Shown: in pieces, positions 38,638 to 47,346 of the stretch
Numbering within the stretch: position 1 is the first letter of the stretch
Layout: every line of letters begins with the position of its first letter
NCBI RefSeq assembly: GCF_020447265.1
Contig: NZ_JAJADR010000003.1
Span: 608,315-672,314, forward strand
Direction of reading: 5' to 3'
Origin: Hymenobacter lucidus
Lineage (GTDB): Bacteria; Bacteroidota; Bacteroidia; Cytophagales; Hymenobacteraceae
Length of the DNA stretch: 64,000 bases
Program-made: the position numbers and the translations under genes
The notes under the pieces: model-generated
Database searches by the model: none
The model's input: the letters and a program-made list of their open reading frames with translations, nothing else
Told to the model about the DNA's origin: nothing

Positions 38638-39372
38638 TTACTTGGCGGCCTGGGCCGGCGCGGCGGCGGGCTGAGCGGTGTAGGATTTCAGGCGGCCCTG
38701 CAGCTGCCGCTCACCCCAGCCGGGGGCCAGCACACTGGCGGGCTGGAAGGCGGCGTAGCGCACTTTGGCTTCCTCAAACAAAGGCTTGGCAGCCTCGGGG
38801 CCACCACCAAACATCTTGGGCGTGAAATACACGTTGTTGCCCTCCACCAGGTAGATGCGCGGATTGGCCGGGTTCAGCTTTTTGGCCTGCACCAGTGCCT
38901 CCCGCGACAATGCCGAATACTTCATGGAGCGGGCCATGGGCGCAATGCCCAGTCGGGCCTGGTGAATGTAGGCTTGTAGCACCAACAGCTCCGATTCGTC
39001 ACCACCCAGCTTGCGGGCCTGGGCCAGGGAGGCTTCGGCTTGGTCGAGGTACTTGTCTTTGATGTCGCCTTCTTCCTTGCTTGTAAAACAGGTCAGCAGG
39101 CGGCCGTAGGCTTGGTAGTACTGGGGCAGCCAGTCGGTGGGCACGGCGGCGGCGGCCCGCTCAAACTTGCTGACGATTTCCTTGAGCTGGGCCGGGTCGC
39201 CGGTGCTGTTCAGCTCCGTAATGGTGGCGGCCATCATATCGGTGTAGCCGGCCGGGGTGGCAATGGCTGGCGCAGCGGCGGCAGCCGCCGAAGCGGCTTT
39301 GGCGGCGGGCTGCTGGGCCTGGGCCGTGAAGGCAGCGGCGGCGAAGGCGAGAGTGAGCAGGGCGTTTTTCAT
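38638..39372 (-). CDS. Exported TPR-like helical protein
   Basis: A 244-residue exported protein. Signal peptide residues 1-19 (TLAFAAAAFTAQAQ), an Ala-rich stretch, then helical pairs that resemble tetratricopeptide units (FERAAAAVPTDWLPQYYQAYGRL, YLDQAEASLAQARKL, ALVQAKKLNPANPRIYLVEG, AAKPLFEEAKVRYAAF). Transcribed directly downstream of a TonB receptor, but an almost identical 81-bp upstream block suggests it has its own promoter. Its conserved end LAPGWGERQL is unusual. Probable periplasmic partner of the receptor; function unknown. Confidence 0.72.
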   Translation of the reverse strand: MKNALLTLAFAAAAFTAQAQQPAAKAASAAAAAAPAIATPAGYTDMMAATITELNSTGDPAQLKEIVSKFERAAAAVPTDWLPQYYQAYGRLLTCFTSKEEGDIKDKYLDQAEASLAQARKLGGDESELLVLQAYIHQARLGIAPMARSMKYSALSREALVQAKKLNPANPRIYLVEGNNVYFTPKMFGGGPEAAKPLFEEAKVRYAAFQPASVLAPGWGERQLQGRLKSYTAQPAAAPAQAAK

Positions 39373-39416
39373 GGCGAGAAGCGGTAAGGATGAAGGATTT
39401 GCGGGAAGTGAAAGAC

Positions 39417-39497
39417 GATGCTCCAAAGGTGGCCGGTAGCGGCGGGGCCTGAAACTAAAGGTTGCTGAAGCGTCGGATGAAGCGGATGAAGCGTAGC
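39417..39497 (-). promoter_or_regulatory. Upstream block, copy A (before the TPR-like gene)
   Basis: An 81-base block that aligns without gaps to 41770-41850. On the minus strand it holds two ACGCTTC words 21 bases apart, then CAACCTTTAGTTTC, a 19-base variable stretch and CACCTTTGGAGCATC, where ACCTTTG resembles the -7 element. Start codon is 45 bases downstream. Confidence 0.65.
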
Positions 39498-39511
39498 TGG
39501 AGCCAGCCCTG

Positions 39512-41752
39512 TTACTCCGGGGCCGTGTTGGTATCGGCCGGGCGCTTTTTGTCGATGGAAATGAGCAGGGCCACGAACACCATGCGGGGCGCCGAAGGCA
39601 GCACGGCCGTAGCAGCATACCGGCCGCTGGCGTCTTTGGTGGTGCTGTAGCGGTAGCCATACACATTCTGGCGGCCCAGCACGTTGGTGCAGCTTACGTG
39701 CACGATGGTGAAGTTTTTCCACAGCGTGGTTACGTAGCTGGCATTCAGGCTCAGGTCCTGGAAGCTGGGCAGGCGGCCCCGGTTGTAGCCGTCCTGGTCG
39801 TTGGGGTCGTAGTAGGCGCGGGGGCTGCTGTAGGTGTAGGTAGCGCCAAACTGCGTGTGGATTTTGCCCACCCAGTACTTGCCCACCAGGTTCAGGTTGT
39901 GGCGGGCGGCGAAGGTAGGCGTGGCCTGCACCGGGTCGAAACGCTGCTGCCGGCGGGTGTCGAGCAGGCCGTAGCTCACCCAGTAGTCGGCGTTTTTCAC
40001 CGTTTTTTTGTCGCGCCACAGCACATCCACGCCGCGGGCGTAGCCGGTGCCGGTGCTGCGGTAAGTGGCCGGGTCGGCCGGGGTCAGCAGCTGCGGATTA
40101 TACACGCCGCTTAGGTCGTAGCGCACCAGCTGGCCGTAGGTTTTGGAATAGGCCTCCACGCGCAGAGTCCGGTCGTGGTAGCTGCGCAGGTAGGTGAGCT
40201 GCAGGTGCTGGGCCCGCTCGAAGCGCAGCCGCCGGGGGCTGTCCACGCGCAGCAGCAGGTCGTTGCCGGGGTTCTGGTAGAAGTAGCCCCAGGCCCCCGA
40301 GAGCTGGGCTTTTTCGTTGAGTTGGTAGGCCAACGCCAGCCGGGGCGCGGCATTCCAGCGGCCCAGCACGCCTGAGTATTCGGCCCGGCCACCCATGCGG
40401 CCCACCAGCTTGTTGCTGAAGGCAATGTCGGACTCGGCAAAGCCCGCTAGGCGCTGTTCCGTCAGGCCGAAACCTAGGCTGTAGGGGTCGGCAACGAAGT
40501 GCTGGTCGTTGCGCTGCACAAGGCCTTCCACACCCAGCTTCAGGTTCCAGTAGGCACTGGCCGAGTCGTTGGTGAGCACCAGGCGGCCCACCAGGCTCTG
40601 CTCCAGCTCCTGCATGCTCTGCTCCCGGGTTTCCTCCGTATCGGTGTCGCGGGTGGTAATGGCGGAGCGCTGGTTGTCGCGGGTGGCAGCCACGCCGGTT
40701 TGCACCGACCAACCCCGGGTGAGCGGACTGCGGAAAGAGGCGTTCAGGTAGGTGTTGTCGGAATTCAGGCTCACCGGCTGGCCGCCCTCCCAGTCTGCAT
40801 TGGGCTGGCGGGCCCCGATGTGCTGGCGAGTGTAGGCCCCGTAGAGCTTGAGCATGCCCATCTCGCCGGTTTTCTGCCGCAGTGCCACCGAGCCCCCGCC
40901 CGACTCATAGGCCGATAGCAGCCGTTGGGGCACCAGCCCGATGTAGGGCCGCATGTTCATATAATCGGCCGTAACGGCTATGGATGACCGCTCGAAGCGC
41001 TGCTGGTGCGAGAGGCCCAGGCTGCCCAGCGAAATCAGCGAAATGCCGGTCTGGGTTTCGGGGGCCAGGTCTTCGGAGGTCAGGGCCACCACCGCCGACA
41101 GCGCCTGCCCGTACTCGGCCGAGTAGCCGCCGGTGCTGAAGGCCATGCCCTTGAAGAGCATCGGCGAAAACCGCCCCCGGGCTGGCATACCCGATACCGC
41201 CGCGTTGTAGGGGCTTTGCAGCGGCACGCCGTCGAGGTACTGACGGGTTTCGCCGGCCCCGCCGCCGCGCACAAACAACTTGCCTTCCTCGCCGTTGCGG
41301 GTGGTGCCGGGCATCGTGTTCAGAGCCCCGGCCACGTCGGCCGAAGCGCCGGCCGTCGTTACCACGTCGCGGGCCGAGAAGGTGGTGTTGCGCTTGGTGT
41401 CGCTGGCCTCGAAGGTGCCGCTGGTGATGACCACGTCGCCGAGCTGGTTGCGCACGGCCTTCAGCGTGATGGTGAAGCGCCGGGCCGTGCCGTCGAGCAC
41501 CACCGGCTGCTCCTGGGCCTGGTAGCCGAGCAGGGTGACGACCAGCGGCAGGGTGCCCGTCTGGCGGGTACTGAATTTGAAATGGCCCAGCGTATCGGTG
41601 CTGGCCCCGTCGAAAGTGGTTTTCAGAAACACGTTCACGCCGGGCAGGGGCTGGCCGCTGGCGTCGCGCACTGTACCGCTCAGGGTAGTTTGGGCCAGGG
41701 CCGTGAAGGTGGTAGTCAGCAGGAGCAGCAGCAGAGGTAGCAGTCGTTTCAT
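39512..41752 (-). CDS. TonB-dependent receptor with CarboxypepD_reg domain
   Basis: A 746-residue outer-membrane receptor. Signal peptide 1-20 (LLLLLLTTTFTALAQ), carboxypeptidase-regulatory domain about 21-105 (LSGTVRDASGQPLPGVNVF), plug about 115-225 (DVAGALNTMPGT, FVRGGGAGETRQYLDGVPLQSPY) and a barrel to the C-terminus. The barrel ends some 15 residues before the stop; the tail DKKRPADTNTAPE is polar and lacks a terminal aromatic residue, which is unusual. ATG 41752 is chosen to start the signal peptide. Likely co-regulated with the TPR-like gene via a shared upstream block. Ligand unknown. Confidence 0.9.
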   Translation of the reverse strand: MKRLLPLLLLLLTTTFTALAQTTLSGTVRDASGQPLPGVNVFLKTTFDGASTDTLGHFKFSTRQTGTLPLVVTLLGYQAQEQPVVLDGTARRFTITLKAVRNQLGDVVITSGTFEASDTKRNTTFSARDVVTTAGASADVAGALNTMPGTTRNGEEGKLFVRGGGAGETRQYLDGVPLQSPYNAAVSGMPARGRFSPMLFKGMAFSTGGYSAEYGQALSAVVALTSEDLAPETQTGISLISLGSLGLSHQQRFERSSIAVTADYMNMRPYIGLVPQRLLSAYESGGGSVALRQKTGEMGMLKLYGAYTRQHIGARQPNADWEGGQPVSLNSDNTYLNASFRSPLTRGWSVQTGVAATRDNQRSAITTRDTDTEETREQSMQELEQSLVGRLVLTNDSASAYWNLKLGVEGLVQRNDQHFVADPYSLGFGLTEQRLAGFAESDIAFSNKLVGRMGGRAEYSGVLGRWNAAPRLALAYQLNEKAQLSGAWGYFYQNPGNDLLLRVDSPRRLRFERAQHLQLTYLRSYHDRTLRVEAYSKTYGQLVRYDLSGVYNPQLLTPADPATYRSTGTGYARGVDVLWRDKKTVKNADYWVSYGLLDTRRQQRFDPVQATPTFAARHNLNLVGKYWVGKIHTQFGATYTYSSPRAYYDPNDQDGYNRGRLPSFQDLSLNASYVTTLWKNFTIVHVSCTNVLGRQNVYGYRYSTTKDASGRYAATAVLPSAPRMVFVALLISIDKKRPADTNTAPE

Positions 41753-41769
41753 CGGGGTAGCGGCGTAGT

Positions 41770-41850
41770 GATGCTCCAAAGGTGAGCGGCTACCGGGCCC
41801 GATGAAACTAAAGGTTGCCGAAGCGTCGGATCAGGGGGATGAAGCGTAGC
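41770..41850 (-). promoter_or_regulatory. Upstream block, copy B (before the TonB receptor)
   Basis: Counterpart of 39417-39497. The best-kept parts are GATGCTCCAAAGGTG, GAAACTAAAGGTTGC, GAAGCGTCGGAT and GGATGAAGCGTAGC; the intervening GC-rich part differs. Start codon is 18 bases downstream. Confidence 0.65.
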
Positions 41851-41911
41851 GGGGCGGGGGTTGGCTCATTTCGTCGCAGTAGCTCGGCTATTGCTGAGTG
41901 ACTGCACTGAA

Positions 41912-42100
41912 TCTTCCGAACCTACCCGGGTATCGTCGAAAGGTACACGACTACCTTCCGAACCAACACCTGTCTCTTCCAAACCTACCCAAGTACCTTC
42001 CGAACCGACGCTTGTCCTTGCAGAGCCTGCCCAGGTGCCTTCCGGACCCACTCGGGTAGCTTCCAAACCCACCTGTGTACCTTCGGAAGGTACCCGAGAA
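41912..42100. repeat. Nine-copy 21-bp tandem repeat with heptapeptide frame on both strands
   Basis: Units start at 41912 and recur every 21 bases without any indel to 42100. On the plus strand they read S/P-S-E/K-P/G-T-x-V (for example SSEPTRV, PSEPTPV, PSEPTLV); on the minus strand G-S/L-E-G/A-T-x-V (GSEGTWV, GLEATRV). The unit core CCTTCCGAACC is partly self-complementary, so both strands encode similar heptads. It occupies most of the 415-base gap between the TonB receptor block and the next gene. Open frames run through it on both strands, but neither has a convincing start. Confidence 0.8.
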
Positions 42101-42109
42101 GCTCGTGAA

Positions 42110-42152
42110 GCAACACGGCCCCGTTCGGTAGTACCGAACGGGGCCGTGTTGC
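42110..42152. repeat. Perfect 43-bp hairpin next to the tandem repeat
   Basis: Twenty-one-base arms (42110-42130 and 42132-42152) pair perfectly around a single central G; the arm begins GCAACACGGCCCCG. It lies 15 bases after the stop of the minus-strand gene at 42168 and lacks a T-run. Confidence 0.75.
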
Positions 42153-42167
42153 GGGCAGACCAGGAAC

Positions 42168-42650
42168 TCAGACGCCGGGCTTGGTGGCTGGAGCCGCTCT
42201 TTTCCCCTGGCTGGCGAAGCGCTCCTTCAGCGCATCGTGGGCGGCCTGGGCCCCGGGCGCGTTGGCTCTGGCTGCGCTCTGAATGTTGCGGTACACGGCC
42301 AGGGCATCGGTGTAGGCCTCGCCGCCGGTCTGCATCATGGTGCTTTCCACGTCGGTGGTCAGCTGTTGCAGGGGGCGCAAAATGGTGCCCAGGTCGGTGG
42401 TTGCCTGCACATCTTCGCGCAGGCCGGGCAGGTCTACAAATGAGGGCACGAAGCCGGGCGTGGCCGTGCCATACTCCTCAATCTTCTGCATGAAGGCCAC
42501 CGACCGGTCGCCCATCTTGGGTACTTCCTGGCGCTGTTCGGGGGTGAGCGGGTGCAGGTAGGGCGTCAGCTCCTGCTGAATGGTGGCGAGGGCCGCGTCG
42601 ATTTTGGCTTTAACGGCGGCGGGAATGACCACGGAAATGCGGTTGAGCAT
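42168..42650 (-). CDS. Hypothetical protein
   Basis: A 160-residue protein without signal peptide or membrane span, predicted mainly helical. The first 40 residues (ISVVIPAAVKAKIDAALATIQQELTPYL) and a later block (GLREDVQATTDLGTILRPLQQLTTDVESTMMQTGGEAYTDAL) look conserved; the C-terminal tail is Ala and Lys rich. I chose ATG 42650 (MLNRISVVIP). No family recognised with confidence. Confidence 0.6.
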   Translation of the reverse strand: MLNRISVVIPAAVKAKIDAALATIQQELTPYLHPLTPEQRQEVPKMGDRSVAFMQKIEEYGTATPGFVPSFVDLPGLREDVQATTDLGTILRPLQQLTTDVESTMMQTGGEAYTDALAVYRNIQSAARANAPGAQAAHDALKERFASQGKRAAPATKPGV

Positions 42651-42879
42651 ACAACAAAAGGATAAAATTGTGGACAATAAGCGCCCCTGCCGTGGTGCGT
42701 AAGCAAGAGGATAATCGGATAGAATAGCAAGGCCGGAAGATGCCGGGAAAAGCGCAGGAATCCAAGCATCCCGCGGGGTTTCGGTACGGGCCAGAACCGG
42801 GGAAGCGCCGCCCCTGCCCCTGCCCTACTCGGGCGGAGTTGGTATCTTGCAGCCCCGCTCCATTCCTTCCTACATCTAC

Positions 42880-44106
42880 ATGCCCGAACGCGCTACTACC
42901 GGTTCGCCCCTCGCCTCGCCGGCGGCCCTCAGCCAGCCCACCGCTTCCGCCCCGCGCCAGCCCCGGCTAGGAGTTCTGTGCCTGTCGGGCAGCCTGGGGG
43001 GCCTGGAGTTCAACAGCCTGAAATTTGCCGCCTGGATGCAGGAGCGGGGCTGGGCGACTACCTTGTTTGTGCCCCCGGCTACACCGTTGGCCGAGCTGGC
43101 CGGGCAGTGGGCGGTGCCGCTGGTGGCGCTGCGGCCACTGCGGGGCCCGCGGGTGGTGGCCGCAGCGCGGGTGTTGCAACATGAGCTAAGCGAGCGGCAG
43201 ATTGAGGTGCTGGTCGTTACCCAGAACAAGGACCTGGGCCTGGCCAGCCTGGCCAAGCTGCTGCTGCGCGGCCGGCTGCGCCTTATCTACCAGCAGCACA
43301 TGCAGCTGGGCCGGCCCAAGCGCGACTGGTTTCACACCCTGCGCTTTCAGCTGCTCGATGCCTGGCTGAGCCCCTTGCCGGGGTTGGCCCGACAGGTTAC
43401 CGAGAAAACCCGGTTTGCCCCCGAGCGAATCCACGTAGTGCCCCTGGGTTTGCCGATAGAGCAGTTTGCGGTGGCCCTGCAGCCCGCCGAAGCCCGCCGG
43501 GCCCTGAATCTGCCCCCGCAGGGAATCCTGCTCGGCATTATCGGCCGGCTCGACCCGGGCAAAGGGCAGGATTTTGTGGTGCGGGTGCTGCACCAACTGC
43601 GCGCCACCACGGCCCATCCGGTGCAGCTCGTGATTATGGGCGAGCTAACCCGCAACGAAGGCGACACCTACCTGCGCCAGCTACGGGAGCTGATTGCGGA
43701 GCTGGGCCTGGAAGACCAGATTTTCTTCCGCGAGTTCCAGCCCGACCCGGCCGCATTCTACCGCGCCATCGACATTTTCGTGCTGGCTTCCACCAACGAA
43801 ACTTATGGCATGGTAACGCTGGAGGCCATGGCGGCGGGTGTGCCCATCGTGGCCTCGGCGGCGGGTGGCACCCTGGAGCTGGTGCAGGAGGGCCAGACCG
43901 GCCTGCTCTACCCCCTGGGCGACGTAGCGGCTTGCGTGCGCCAGCTGCGCCACTGCCTGGAGCAGCCCGAGCTTACCCGGCAGCGTGTAGCCCGGGCGCA
44001 GGCCTACGTGCAGCACTATTCGCACGAGCAGCAGTGTCTGCTCACCGAAACCGTTATCGAAAGCTTGGGCGTGAGCGGGCCAGCCACGACTAAGGCAGCG
44101 GAGTAA
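42880..44106 (+). CDS. Glycosyltransferase family 4 protein
   Basis: A 408-residue GT-B fold glycosyltransferase. The C-terminal GT4 domain has IIGRLDPGKGQDFVV, VIMGELTRNEG, FFREFQPDPAAFYRAIDIFVLAS and the E-x7-E motif ETYGMVTLEAMAAGVPIVASAAGGTLELV. The N-terminal acceptor domain starts around residue 30 after a variable, probably disordered leader. ATG 42880 is preferred over TTG 42847. No other cell-envelope genes adjoin it, so the sugar and acceptor cannot be given. Confidence 0.9.
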   Translation: MPERATTGSPLASPAALSQPTASAPRQPRLGVLCLSGSLGGLEFNSLKFAAWMQERGWATTLFVPPATPLAELAGQWAVPLVALRPLRGPRVVAAARVLQHELSERQIEVLVVTQNKDLGLASLAKLLLRGRLRLIYQQHMQLGRPKRDWFHTLRFQLLDAWLSPLPGLARQVTEKTRFAPERIHVVPLGLPIEQFAVALQPAEARRALNLPPQGILLGIIGRLDPGKGQDFVVRVLHQLRATTAHPVQLVIMGELTRNEGDTYLRQLRELIAELGLEDQIFFREFQPDPAAFYRAIDIFVLASTNETYGMVTLEAMAAGVPIVASAAGGTLELVQEGQTGLLYPLGDVAACVRQLRHCLEQPELTRQRVARAQAYVQHYSHEQQCLLTETVIESLGVSGPATTKAAE

Positions 44107-44139
44107 GCAAGCCCCGCCCCCAGGCCGCGGCCGGCCGTT

Positions 44140-44940
44140 TTACCGTTGGAAGAACAGTGACTCTTCGATGCCGCGCACCGTGGCCAGCCAGTCTTCATTT
44201 TCCAGCACCATCACGTCCAGCGGCATAGTCAGACTCTCGCCCTGCAACGAATCGTTGACGGCATGATGCAGCGCGGCCGTCGCCTCGTCGGAAGCCGCCA
44301 ACAGCACCACGCCCAGCACGATGCTCATTTCTCCGTTCAGCTGCTGCGCATACTGGTACGCCTCGGCTACTATCCCGATTCGCCGGAAGTTGGCGCTCAG
44401 CTTGTGGAGCACCGCCGGGGGCAAGGGGTGCAGGGGCTTGCCTACCAACACTTCCGTGGGTTGCTCCAGCACGGTTTCCCGGATGTTTTCCCGGCTGCGC
44501 TCCAGCACAAACATATTCGGCCGGCCGCTATTAATCACGACCCGGTCGATGCCCTGCTGCTCGCAGAACTCGAGCACGTCCTGGGTGCGCAGGGCGGTGT
44601 ACTCGGTTTCCTGCCCGGCCCAGCTCAGCAGGGCTTTGGCGTCGCTGAAAGCGCCCAGCACCCGCAAGCCATCCACGGTAAAAACCGACGCCAGCGTCAG
44701 CGTTGAGCCGGCTTCCAGCGTCTGCCAGCCGTCGGCAGCCCCGCCTTTATTTACCGACGGCAGCAGCAGGCAGGAGTTACCCGTCAGTATTTCCTGCATC
44801 ACCGCCTGGTAGCTGTCGGCCGAAGGCTGCCGGCTGTACACATCGAGCAGCTGATTAAACTGAATATTGTCGGGTTGCTGCTTGGGCGGCGCCTGCGGCG
44901 GCAGCTCCTCACGGCCAAATAGCTTCTTTAGAAAATTCAT
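44140..44940 (-). CDS. SseB family protein
   Basis: A 266-residue cytoplasmic protein with the SseB N-terminal domain (about residues 25-130: FNQLLDVYSRQPSADSYQAVMQEIL, LLLPSV, LTLASVFTVDGLRVLGAFSDAKALLSW) and the C-terminal SseB domain (about 165-260: VLVGKPLHPLPPAVLHKLSANF). E. coli SseB overproduction enhances serine sensitivity; its molecular role is unclear. ATG 44940 (MNFLKKLFGREE) is a natural start; an upstream in-frame ATG at 45009 is unlikely. Confidence 0.78.
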   Translation of the reverse strand: MNFLKKLFGREELPPQAPPKQQPDNIQFNQLLDVYSRQPSADSYQAVMQEILTGNSCLLLPSVNKGGAADGWQTLEAGSTLTLASVFTVDGLRVLGAFSDAKALLSWAGQETEYTALRTQDVLEFCEQQGIDRVVINSGRPNMFVLERSRENIRETVLEQPTEVLVGKPLHPLPPAVLHKLSANFRRIGIVAEAYQYAQQLNGEMSIVLGVVLLAASDEATAALHHAVNDSLQGESLTMPLDVMVLENEDWLATVRGIEESLFFQR

Positions 44941-45119
44941 CGGGTTGCGGGTTGAAATACGCCCCTGAAAGTCTGGCACAGTGACTACGATTTCAGGCAG
45001 GCGGCGCAACTACGTCAATCCAATCCGAATGGCCAACGGCGCGCCACGGCAGCTCCAAACCGGCGGGGCCCGGCTCAAAATACCTACTTCTGGGTATTGC
45101 GCGTCCATTGCTTCACAAG

Positions 45120-45154
45120 GAGCTTTGTTGATTCTTTTTCCCTCAACAAAGCTC
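45120..45154 (+). promoter_or_regulatory. Leader hairpin abutting the T9SS protein start codon
   Basis: Perfect 12-bp stem GAGCTTTGTTGA (45120-45131) / TCAACAAAGCTC (45143-45154) with an 11-base pyrimidine-rich loop, ending five bases before the ATG at 45160. If formed in the mRNA it would cover the ribosome-binding region. Confidence 0.6.
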
Positions 45155-45159
45155 GCTCT

Positions 45160-46896
45160 ATGCGTCATTTTTTACTTTCTCTGGGCCTGGTTTCTATGCT
45201 GGGCATCTCGGCCGCTCACGCCCAAACGCCCGCCTGGCAATGGGGCGCGCAAAGCGTCAATCCGACTCCGACCAACGAAACCGAGGCCCGCTCCTATGCT
45301 ATTGCTACCGATGCGGCCGGCAACAGCTATATGGGCTTAGGCCTGCAGGCCCGCAATGGCGTCTCGGCGGTTCGCAACTTTGGCACCACCAGTCTCACCA
45401 GCACCGATATCAGTGGAGTTGTGGCCAAGCTGAACGCGGCTGGGCAATGGCAATGGGCTACGGCCGTCTCGGCCCTGGATGCCAACGGCAGCACCATCGT
45501 ATTTGTATCGAACGTGGTAGCATCCCCAGCCGGAGACGTGTTTGTAACGGGTTCGGTGGATGAGGATGCCACGTCCATACGCGTAGGCACGGTTACGCTG
45601 AACCTGACCGGCTCCAACCTGGAGCAGCGCACCTTCGTGGCCCGCCTCAACAGCAGCGGCCAGTGCACCTGGCTGATAGCCATTAACGACGTCGATGCCG
45701 GTGATATGGCGCTAAACCCGGTGAACGGAGAGCTGGTGCTGACGGGTGACTACCGCGGCGCCGCTACTATTGGTACCACCACGCTGCCGGCCCCCGTTGG
45801 CACCAACGATAGTGGCCTGTTCGTAGCGCGCCTCAGCCAGGCCGGCCAGTGGACCAGCGCCCTGAGCGTGCGCACGAGCGGTACCGGCGACGTCAGCGGG
45901 GAAGAATTATCCGTTGGCCCCCAGGGCCAGGTAGCCGTGGCCGTTGTGGTCGAGAATGGCTCGGCCACGCTGGGCAGCACCACCATCAACGCCAGTACCG
46001 CCGATAAAACGGCCGTGGCCCAGCTTACCCCGGCGGGCCAGTGGCAATGGGCGGTGCAGTCTTCCAGTTCATCTACTAGCTTGAGCGTAAATGGCCTGGA
46101 ATACGATGCCAGCGGCAACCTCTGGGTACTCAACACCAACAATGCTGGCAGTCAGCTGGGCACTATTACGCTGCCCACCGGCACCATTGGTTTCATCGGC
46201 CGCCTTTCCCCGGCTGGCGCCTGGAACCTGGCCGGCTCCATTACCAGCCAGGGCGGCAGCTTTCCGGGCGGCAGCAAATTAGCTGTTGATGAGCTAGGCA
46301 ACCCCGTAATAGCCGGCTTGCTGGAAGGCACGACGAACCCCACGACCAGCTACTCGTTTGGCACGCGCACTCTCTCCTTCACCGAGCGGGGCAGCTACGT
46401 GGCCCGCTTCAACACGGCCGGCCAGTGGCAGTACGCCATTAAGCCCCCCACTGCTACCAGCAACATCAACAGCAGCAACACTTATTCCTTTAACTCCATT
46501 GCCCTCGACCGGGCCGGCAACTTGCTCACGCTGGGCAATATTTTCTCCAGCACGGTTACTTTCGGCACTACCGTGCTGACGGGCTCCTACCGCGACATTT
46601 TCGTGGCCAAGCTCGCCAACGCCGGGGCTACCCTGGGCGTGCGGCAGGCCGCCGGTGCGCAGCCATTGGCCCTGTATCCGAACCCGGTGACGGCCGGCGC
46701 GGCAGCCACGCTGCGCTTAGCCGCTCCGGCCAGTGCCGCGCAGCCCATTACGCTGCGCAATACGCTGGGGCAGATTGTGCGGGAGTCCGGCGTTGCCGCC
46801 GGCCGCCAGGAAGCCACGGTAGCTACCGAAGGCCTGGCCCCTGGCGTGTACCTGCTCGAAACCGGCCTAAGCCGGGCCCAGGTGGTTATCCAATAG
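45160..46896 (+). CDS. Secreted beta-propeller protein with T9SS C-terminal domain
   Basis: A 578-residue secreted protein. Signal peptide 1-22 (ending SAAHAQ). The body is a series of repeated blades with a conserved pattern (VAKLNAAGQWQWATAV, VARLNSSGQCTWLIAI, VARLSQAGQWTSALSV, VAQLTPAGQWQWAVQS, VARFNTAGQWQYAIKP), about one per 60-70 residues, of the SBBP-like propeller type. The last 75 residues are a type A T9SS sorting domain (ALYPNPVTAG, NTLGQIVRE, LAPGVYLLE), so it should be exported across the outer membrane and attached or released. Function unknown; adhesin or enzyme scaffold possible. Confidence 0.88.
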   Translation: MRHFLLSLGLVSMLGISAAHAQTPAWQWGAQSVNPTPTNETEARSYAIATDAAGNSYMGLGLQARNGVSAVRNFGTTSLTSTDISGVVAKLNAAGQWQWATAVSALDANGSTIVFVSNVVASPAGDVFVTGSVDEDATSIRVGTVTLNLTGSNLEQRTFVARLNSSGQCTWLIAINDVDAGDMALNPVNGELVLTGDYRGAATIGTTTLPAPVGTNDSGLFVARLSQAGQWTSALSVRTSGTGDVSGEELSVGPQGQVAVAVVVENGSATLGSTTINASTADKTAVAQLTPAGQWQWAVQSSSSSTSLSVNGLEYDASGNLWVLNTNNAGSQLGTITLPTGTIGFIGRLSPAGAWNLAGSITSQGGSFPGGSKLAVDELGNPVIAGLLEGTTNPTTSYSFGTRTLSFTERGSYVARFNTAGQWQYAIKPPTATSNINSSNTYSFNSIALDRAGNLLTLGNIFSSTVTFGTTVLTGSYRDIFVAKLANAGATLGVRQAAGAQPLALYPNPVTAGAAATLRLAAPASAAQPITLRNTLGQIVRESGVAAGRQEATVATEGLAPGVYLLETGLSRAQVVIQ

Positions 46897-46940
46897 CCGC
46901 CGAGCCGGCTGCTACCACGGTCTTGTGTAGAATACCGGTT

Positions 46941-46981
46941 AAAGCCGGGGCTTGCTGTTCGCAGCGGGTCCCGGCTTTTTG
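46941..46981 (+). terminator. Candidate terminator
   Basis: Imperfect stem AAAGCCGGGG / CCCGGCTTTTT with a long loop, 44 bases after the T9SS protein stop. Confidence 0.6.
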
Positions 46982-47346
46982 CTTGATGGACAATTGTGGG
47001 ACCTAACCAGGCAGCGGCCAGCACACGCCAGCAACGGACCTTTCTTTTAAACTGAAATACGCCTTCGTCAGTTCGAACACCTCTGGTGAGGCCCCGCGGC
47101 CCACGCCGCTTCACATTCGCTTCGGTTGATACGATACCGCTCAGAACGCATAGCAGCCCGCAACTTCGGCCATTCGGTGCGGATGCCCAAACGGCTTTGT
47201 TAATCAACTCTTCAGCGCCCACTCCTGACCTTAACCCATGCCTCCACCTGAAGCAATAGCACTGCCATACTCAACCGGAGCAGTGGGGTTTTCCGTACTG
47301 TTATCCTGCTTCCCGTCTTTTCCTCCTCCAACCACACCGCCACCCT
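46982..47346. other. Intergenic region before PAS cassette 1
   Basis: About 365 bases with no supported gene. A frame open on the minus strand here is an antisense shadow of the T9SS protein gene and is rejected. I find no clear TAnnTTTG promoter, unlike the region upstream of PAS cassette 2; the 80 bases before the start are pyrimidine-rich. Confidence 0.4.

Noticed and set aside
41912..42100. CRISPR array
   Set aside because: The 21-base units are continuous with no spacers.
41861..42493. A 210-residue plus-strand protein through the 21-bp repeat
   Set aside because: After the repeat it runs through a perfect hairpin and then antisense to the gene at 42168-42650, where the composition becomes Arg/Ser-rich; the start is a TTG without context. 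Only the repeat part is reported.
46587..47222. A 211-codon minus-strand frame over the end of the T9SS protein and the gap after it
   Set aside because: It is antisense to the sorting domain and Arg/Pro-rich; no start signal.
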